Of a stretch of 64,000 nucleotides of DNA, positions 60,491-64,000 are shown in pieces (positions within the stretch are counted from its first letter, which is position 1; every line of letters begins with the position of its first letter). This DNA is from Clavibacter phaseoli (GTDB taxonomy: Bacteria; Actinomycetota; Actinomycetes; Actinomycetales; Microbacteriaceae): the NCBI RefSeq assembly GCF_021922925.1, contig NZ_CP040786.1:930001-994000 (forward strand), given 5' to 3'. A model generated the notes under the pieces. That model worked only from the letters and a program-made list of their open reading frames with translations. It ran no database searches and had not been told where the DNA came from. The position numbers were made by a program, and so were the translations under genes.

Positions 60491-61126
60491 TCAGGCCCGG
60501 CGCGCCGGGTCGAGGTCCGCGATGGCCCCGAGGTCGGCCACGCCGCCGAAGCGGAGCAGCGACAGCTCCCCGTCGACCACGCCGAACGTGTGGGCCGAGC
60601 CGTTCTCGATCATGGGCCCGGGACGGCTGCCGAGCGACGCGTCGAGGCTGCGGGCGAGCGCCGCGATGACGCCGCCGTGCGACACCGCGATGATCGACCC
60701 GCCGGGGTGCCGCTCCGCGAGCCGCAGGAGCGCCGCGCCCGCCCGCTCGGTGACGGACTCGACTGTCTCGCGGCCGGGCACGTCGCCGTCCGGGAAGCGC
60801 GCCTCGATCTCGGCGTGCGTGAGCCCCTCGGCGAGGCCGTAGCGGCGCTCGGCGAGCGCAGGCTCCGGCAGCGGGCCGGTCGTGGGGCTGCCGCCGAGCG
60901 CGAGGTGCTCGGCGATGATCGACGCGGTCTCGAAGGCACGGCTCAGCGGGCTCGCGTGCACCGCGTCCCAGCCGGCGCCGCCCGCGACCGCCGCGGCGAG
61001 CAGCGCGCCCGCGGTGGCCGCCTGCGCGCGACCGGTGTCGTCGAGGGGGATGTCGCTGGACCCCTGCACGCGCCGCTCCACGTTCCACGCGGTGCGGCCG
61101 TGGCGGACGAGGACGATGCGGGTCAC
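60491..61126 (-). CDS. Histidine phosphatase family protein
   Basis: Phosphatase of the phosphoglycerate-mutase superfamily; substrate unknown. It has 211 residues. Catalytic RHG in LVRHGRTAWN near residue 8, the second histidine in SHGGVIAALA, and E in LAERRYGLAEGLTHAE. The GTG start shares its first base with the sirtuin TAG stop (TAGTG), so translation is coupled. Could be a cofactor-dependent mutase, a phosphatase of small metabolites or a CobC-like enzyme; length fits a phosphatase. Confidence 0.85.
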   Translation of the reverse strand: MTRIVLVRHGRTAWNVERRVQGSSDIPLDDTGRAQAATAGALLAAAVAGGAGWDAVHASPLSRAFETASIIAEHLALGGSPTTGPLPEPALAERRYGLAEGLTHAEIEARFPDGDVPGRETVESVTERAGAALLRLAERHPGGSIIAVSHGGVIAALARSLDASLGSRPGPMIENGSAHTFGVVDGELSLLRFGGVADLGAIADLDPARRA

Positions 61127-61977
61127 TACGCGAGCTCCGTGGCGATGGCACGGAGGGTCTCGCTCGTGCCGCCCTCGAGGCGCACGGTGGCGCGGGTGTC
61201 GCCCTTGGTGGTGCCGCGGTTGAGGATCACGATCGGCATGCGGCTCCTCCGCGCGAGCTCGAGCAGGCGGATGCCGGAGTTGACCGCGAGCGAGGACCCG
61301 GCGATGAGGAGCACGTCCGCGGCGGACACGATGGCGCTCGCGTCGCGGAAGCGCTCGGTGGGCACGAGCTCGCCGAAGAAGACCACGTCGGGCTTGAGCA
61401 TGCCGCCGCAGACGCTGCAGACGGGGATCCGGAACCGGTCGACGTCGTGCACCTGCGCGTCGCCGTCCGGGTTGAGCTCGACCGCGTCGGGCTGGTCGAG
61501 CCACGGGTTCTCCGCGCTGATGCGGTCCGCGATCGCGGAGCGCGCGTAGGCCTGCCCGCAGTCGAGGCAGAGGACGCGGTCGAGCGAGCCGTGCAGGTCG
61601 ACGACGCGGCGGGATCCGGCGCGCTCGTGCAGGCCGTCGACGTTCTGCGTGACGAGCCCGCCGACGACGCCGGCCGCCTCCAGGTCGGCGAGCGCGGCGT
61701 GCCCGTCGTTGGGGCGCGCGGAGCTGAAGGCCTTCCAGCCCAGGTGCCCGCCCGCCCAGTACCGGCGGCGGAAGTCGTCGCCCTCGCTGCGGAACTGCTG
61801 GAACGTCATCGGGTTCCGCTTCGGGGCGCCCTCGCCGCGGTAGTCGGGGATGCCGGAGTCGGTGCTGAGGCCGGCGCCCGTGAGGACGGCGGTGCGGCGG
61901 CCGCGCATGAGCTCGACCGCCTCGGCGATCGTGGACCCCGCGGGGGGTCGGGGATCGTCACGGAGAGTGGTGCTCAT
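61126..61977 (-). CDS. Sir2-type NAD-dependent protein deacylase
   Basis: Removes acyl groups from lysines using NAD. It has 283 residues. GAGLSTDSGIPDYR at 34-47 and TQNVD at 110-114 bind NAD; H129 is catalytic; zinc ligands C137, C140, C187 and C190. The 46-residue gap between the two cysteine pairs is wider than in most bacterial sirtuins and suggests an enlarged zinc module. ATG with GGGAGG upstream. Coupled to the phosphatase gene and divergent from the SpoU methyltransferase. Confidence 0.92.
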   Translation of the reverse strand: MSTTLRDDPRPPAGSTIAEAVELMRGRRTAVLTGAGLSTDSGIPDYRGEGAPKRNPMTFQQFRSEGDDFRRRYWAGGHLGWKAFSSARPNDGHAALADLEAAGVVGGLVTQNVDGLHERAGSRRVVDLHGSLDRVLCLDCGQAYARSAIADRISAENPWLDQPDAVELNPDGDAQVHDVDRFRIPVCSVCGGMLKPDVVFFGELVPTERFRDASAIVSAADVLLIAGSSLAVNSGIRLLELARRSRMPIVILNRGTTKGDTRATVRLEGGTSETLRAIATELA

Positions 61978-62052
61978 GGGGCCTCCCGGTGCCGAGCTGG
62001 CGCCCCGACCTGTCGGCGGGCGGCGACGGGGCAGGGCATCATTGTCCTGTCG

Positions 62053-62058
62053 AGTCTA
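62053..62058 (-). promoter_or_regulatory. -10 box TAGACT of the sirtuin unit
   Basis: Minus strand TAGACT, giving a leader of about 70 nt. It overlaps a plus-strand TAGACA (62057-62062) that could serve the divergent methyltransferase; the two share the palindrome TCTAGA. Confidence 0.45.
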
Positions 62059-62132
62059 GACAGCGCATCCCCGCGACGGCTCCGCACGAGGAGGCCCCGC
62101 ACCCGACCGGGGCGGACGGAGGGAGCACCGGC

Positions 62133-62942
62133 ATGCACGTCCACCGCATCGAGGACCTCTCCTCGCCCGGCCTCGAGGACTACTCTCGGCTCACCGACGT
62201 GGCCCTCCGCCGCGTGAGCGAGCCCGCGGGCGGCCTCTACATCGCCGAGTCGACCAAGGTCATGGGCCGCGCGCTCGCCGCGGGGCACGTGCCGCGCTCG
62301 GTCCTCGTGCAGGAGCAGTGGCTCGACGACGTGGCCCCGCTCCTCGAGGGCTTCCCCGACGTGCCCGTCTTCGTGGGCGCGGCCGCCGTGCTGGAGCGGC
62401 TCACGGGATACAACCTGCACCGCGGTGCGCTCGCCGCGATGCACCGCCCGCCGCTGCCCGCGGTCGCCGACGTTCTGCGCGACGCGCGCCGGGTCGTCGT
62501 GCTGGAGGACATCGTCGACCACACGAACGTCGGGGCGATCTTCCGGGCGGTCGCCGGCATCGGCGCCGACGCCGTGCTCATCACCCCGCGCTGCGCCGAC
62601 CCGCTCTACCGCCGGAGCGTGCGCGTCAGCATGGGCACCGTGCTGCAGGTGCCGTGGACCCGGCTGCCCGAGTGGCCGGAGGCCGCGCCGCTCCTCCACG
62701 AGGCCGGCTTCCACCTCGCGGCGCTCGCCCTCGAGGACGACGCGGTCACGCTCGACGCCTTCGCCGCGGATCCGCCCGAGCGGATCGCGCTCGTCCTCGG
62801 CACCGAGGGCGACGGCCTCAGCCGGCACGCGCTCCACCACGCGGACTCGACGGTCGTGATCCCCATGCTGCACGGCGTCGACTCGCTGAACGTGGCCGCG
62901 GCGAGCGCCGTCGCCCTGTACGCGCTGCGGGTCCCCGCGTGA
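62133..62942 (+). CDS. TrmH/SpoU family RNA 2'-O-methyltransferase
   Basis: S-adenosylmethionine-dependent methyltransferase for tRNA or rRNA ribose. It has 269 residues. Knot motifs: DHTNVGAIFR, LGTEGDGLS and HGVDSLNVAAASAVALY, the last binding the cofactor. N-terminal 90 residues form a substrate-binding domain. ATG 62133 with GGAGGGAGC upstream; a frame open from 61989 crosses the divergent promoter and is not supported. Its stop overlaps the next gene (GTGA). Confidence 0.9.
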   Translation: MHVHRIEDLSSPGLEDYSRLTDVALRRVSEPAGGLYIAESTKVMGRALAAGHVPRSVLVQEQWLDDVAPLLEGFPDVPVFVGAAAVLERLTGYNLHRGALAAMHRPPLPAVADVLRDARRVVVLEDIVDHTNVGAIFRAVAGIGADAVLITPRCADPLYRRSVRVSMGTVLQVPWTRLPEWPEAAPLLHEAGFHLAALALEDDAVTLDAFAADPPERIALVLGTEGDGLSRHALHHADSTVVIPMLHGVDSLNVAAASAVALYALRVPA

Positions 62943-64000
62943 GCCGGGCCCGCCGCCTCACCGTCACGTCCGTCGTCGCGGCGCTCCTCGTCTCGGCGGG
63001 CGTGTACGTCCCGGTGACCCTCACGGCGGATCCGCCGGCCGCGGTCGCGCAGGTCGACGCGCCGTCGCCCGTCATCGCCGTCCCGACCCCGGAGACCTGG
63101 CCCGCCGCGGGCGTCTCCGCCGTGGGCGCCGTCGGGTTCGACGGCGTGCTCGCGACGGACGATCCGGATCCGACGCCCCGGCCGATGGCGAGCATCACCA
63201 AGACCGTGACCGCGCTCGTCGTGCTGGAGGCGAAGCCGCTCGCGCCCGGGGAGGACGGACCGCAGGTCACCTTCACGGCGGAGGACGAGGCGCTGCGCCG
63301 CGAGATCCTCACGCAGGACGGCATCGTCGAGCCCGCGGTCCCGGGCACGAGCCTCTCCCAGCGCGACCTGCTCGAGGGCGCGCTGCTCGCGAGCGCCAAC
63401 AACTACGCGGCGGCGCTCGGCGTCTGGGCGTTCGGCTCGAACGACGCCTTCGTGGCGGCGGCGAACGCGTGGCTCGCCGAGGAGGGGCTCACCGGCACGC
63501 ACGTGGCGGATGCGATGGGGCTGTCTCCCGAGACCGTGAGCACGACCGCCGACCTCGTCCGCATCGGCGAGATGGTGCTCGCCGACCCGGTGCTCGCGGA
63601 CATCGTCGACCAGCGCAGCGCCGATGTCGCGGGCGTCGGGACCGTGGAGAACCGCAACCTGCTGGCGGGCGTCCCGGGCTTCCGCGGCATCAAGACGGGC
63701 ACGCTGGAGCAGGCGGGCAAGTGCCTCCTCTGGGCGGTGGACACCAAGGTGGGCGACCGGGACGTGACGCTCGTCGGCGTGACGCTCGGCGCCCAGGACC
63801 ACGCCGAGCTCGCCCGGCAGGTGACCGCCCTGCTGCCGACGGTCGCGGCGAACCTGCACGTCGTGCAGGTGGCGACGGCGGGGGAGCCCTTCGCCGACTA
63901 CACGACCGCGTGGGGCGCGACCGCGCAGGCCGTGAGCACGGCCGACGAGTCGCTGCTCGTGTGGGGCGACACGCCCGTCACCACGACGGTGGAGGCGTCC
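62939..64000 (+). CDS. D-alanyl-D-alanine carboxypeptidase, 3' end missing
   Basis: Penicillin-binding protein of peptidase family S11 that trims the cell-wall peptide. 354 codons are visible and the frame runs out of the window. An N-terminal hydrophobic segment (about 7-30) is a signal or anchor. Active-site motifs SITK (S85, K88), SANN (S152, N154) and KTG (252-254) are all present. The N-terminal linker (about 31-55) is Pro/Ala-rich. GTG start overlaps the methyltransferase stop, so the two are co-translated. Confidence 0.9.
   Translation, partial: MSRARRLTVTSVVAALLVSAGVYVPVTLTADPPAAVAQVDAPSPVIAVPTPETWPAAGVSAVGAVGFDGVLATDDPDPTPRPMASITKTVTALVVLEAKPLAPGEDGPQVTFTAEDEALRREILTQDGIVEPAVPGTSLSQRDLLEGALLASANNYAAALGVWAFGSNDAFVAAANAWLAEEGLTGTHVADAMGLSPETVSTTADLVRIGEMVLADPVLADIVDQRSADVAGVGTVENRNLLAGVPGFRGIKTGTLEQAGKCLLWAVDTKVGDRDVTLVGVTLGAQDHAELARQVTALLPTVAANLHVVQVATAGEPFADYTTAWGATAQAVSTADESLLVWGDTPVTTTVEAS

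Overview
The window is a gene-dense, very GC-rich stretch of chromosome. Gene content, gene order and signals point to an actinobacterium of the Microbacteriaceae, most like Clavibacter. Pointers are RbpA, WhiA, OpcA, an ANTAR response regulator of the PdtaR type, a GT4-type glycogen synthase, many GTG starts, and start codons chained by 1-10 bp overlaps. All identifications come from reading translations and motifs; no database was searched. I see no insertion sequence, prophage, CRISPR array, integron or toxin island. This is core, vertically inherited chromosome.

Layout. 1-8490: end of lgt, then gltB-gltD (glutamate synthase) and pyk. 8499-8667: two hairpins and a convergent tRNA-Leu(CAA). 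8753-19199: ANTAR regulator, a convergent thioesterase, polA, an orphan PTS EIIA, a DUF885 protein, rpsA, coaE and uvrB. 19280-26091: uvrA-uvrC, rapZ and whiA. 26280-30830: sodA, gap-pgk-tpiA, secG and rbpA. 31005-39296 (minus strand): tkt-tal-pgi-zwf-opcA-pgl, a pentose-phosphate operon whose last five genes overlap or nearly touch. 39470-41751: ctaB and ctaA, convergent, for heme A. 42020-46089: sufB-sufD-Rieske-sufC-sufT for iron-sulfur cluster assembly. 46312-51325: ABC-F ATPase, a minus-strand trio (DUF3099, small Cys/His protein, SURF1), a FabG-like reductase and an APH-fold kinase. 51350-58320: serB-glgC divergent from glgA, an ABC ATPase, L31 type B, a DEDDh exonuclease and trehalose synthase. 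58457-64000: hydrolase, glycosyltransferase, histidine phosphatase, sirtuin, a SpoU methyltransferase and a truncated D,D-carboxypeptidase.

How the genes work together. Lower glycolysis (gap, pgk, tpiA, pyk), the full oxidative and non-oxidative pentose-phosphate set, glycogen and trehalose synthesis (glgC, glgA, treS) and glutamate synthase give carbon, NADPH and nitrogen handling. UvrA, UvrB and UvrC form a complete excision-repair set beside PolA. CtaA, CtaB, SURF1 and Suf serve respiration and metal cofactors.

The strongest signals beyond the genes are regulatory. A TAGRCT-type -10 box lies 6-8 bp before many start codons, implying leaderless mRNAs. Interlocked palindromes overlap the tkt promoter. 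A tandem 18-bp repeat overlaps the rpsA promoter. A long perfect palindrome separates pyk from tRNA-Leu. The hexamer GGATCC looks over-represented even where it forces unusual codons. I did not find a convincing new multi-gene system.
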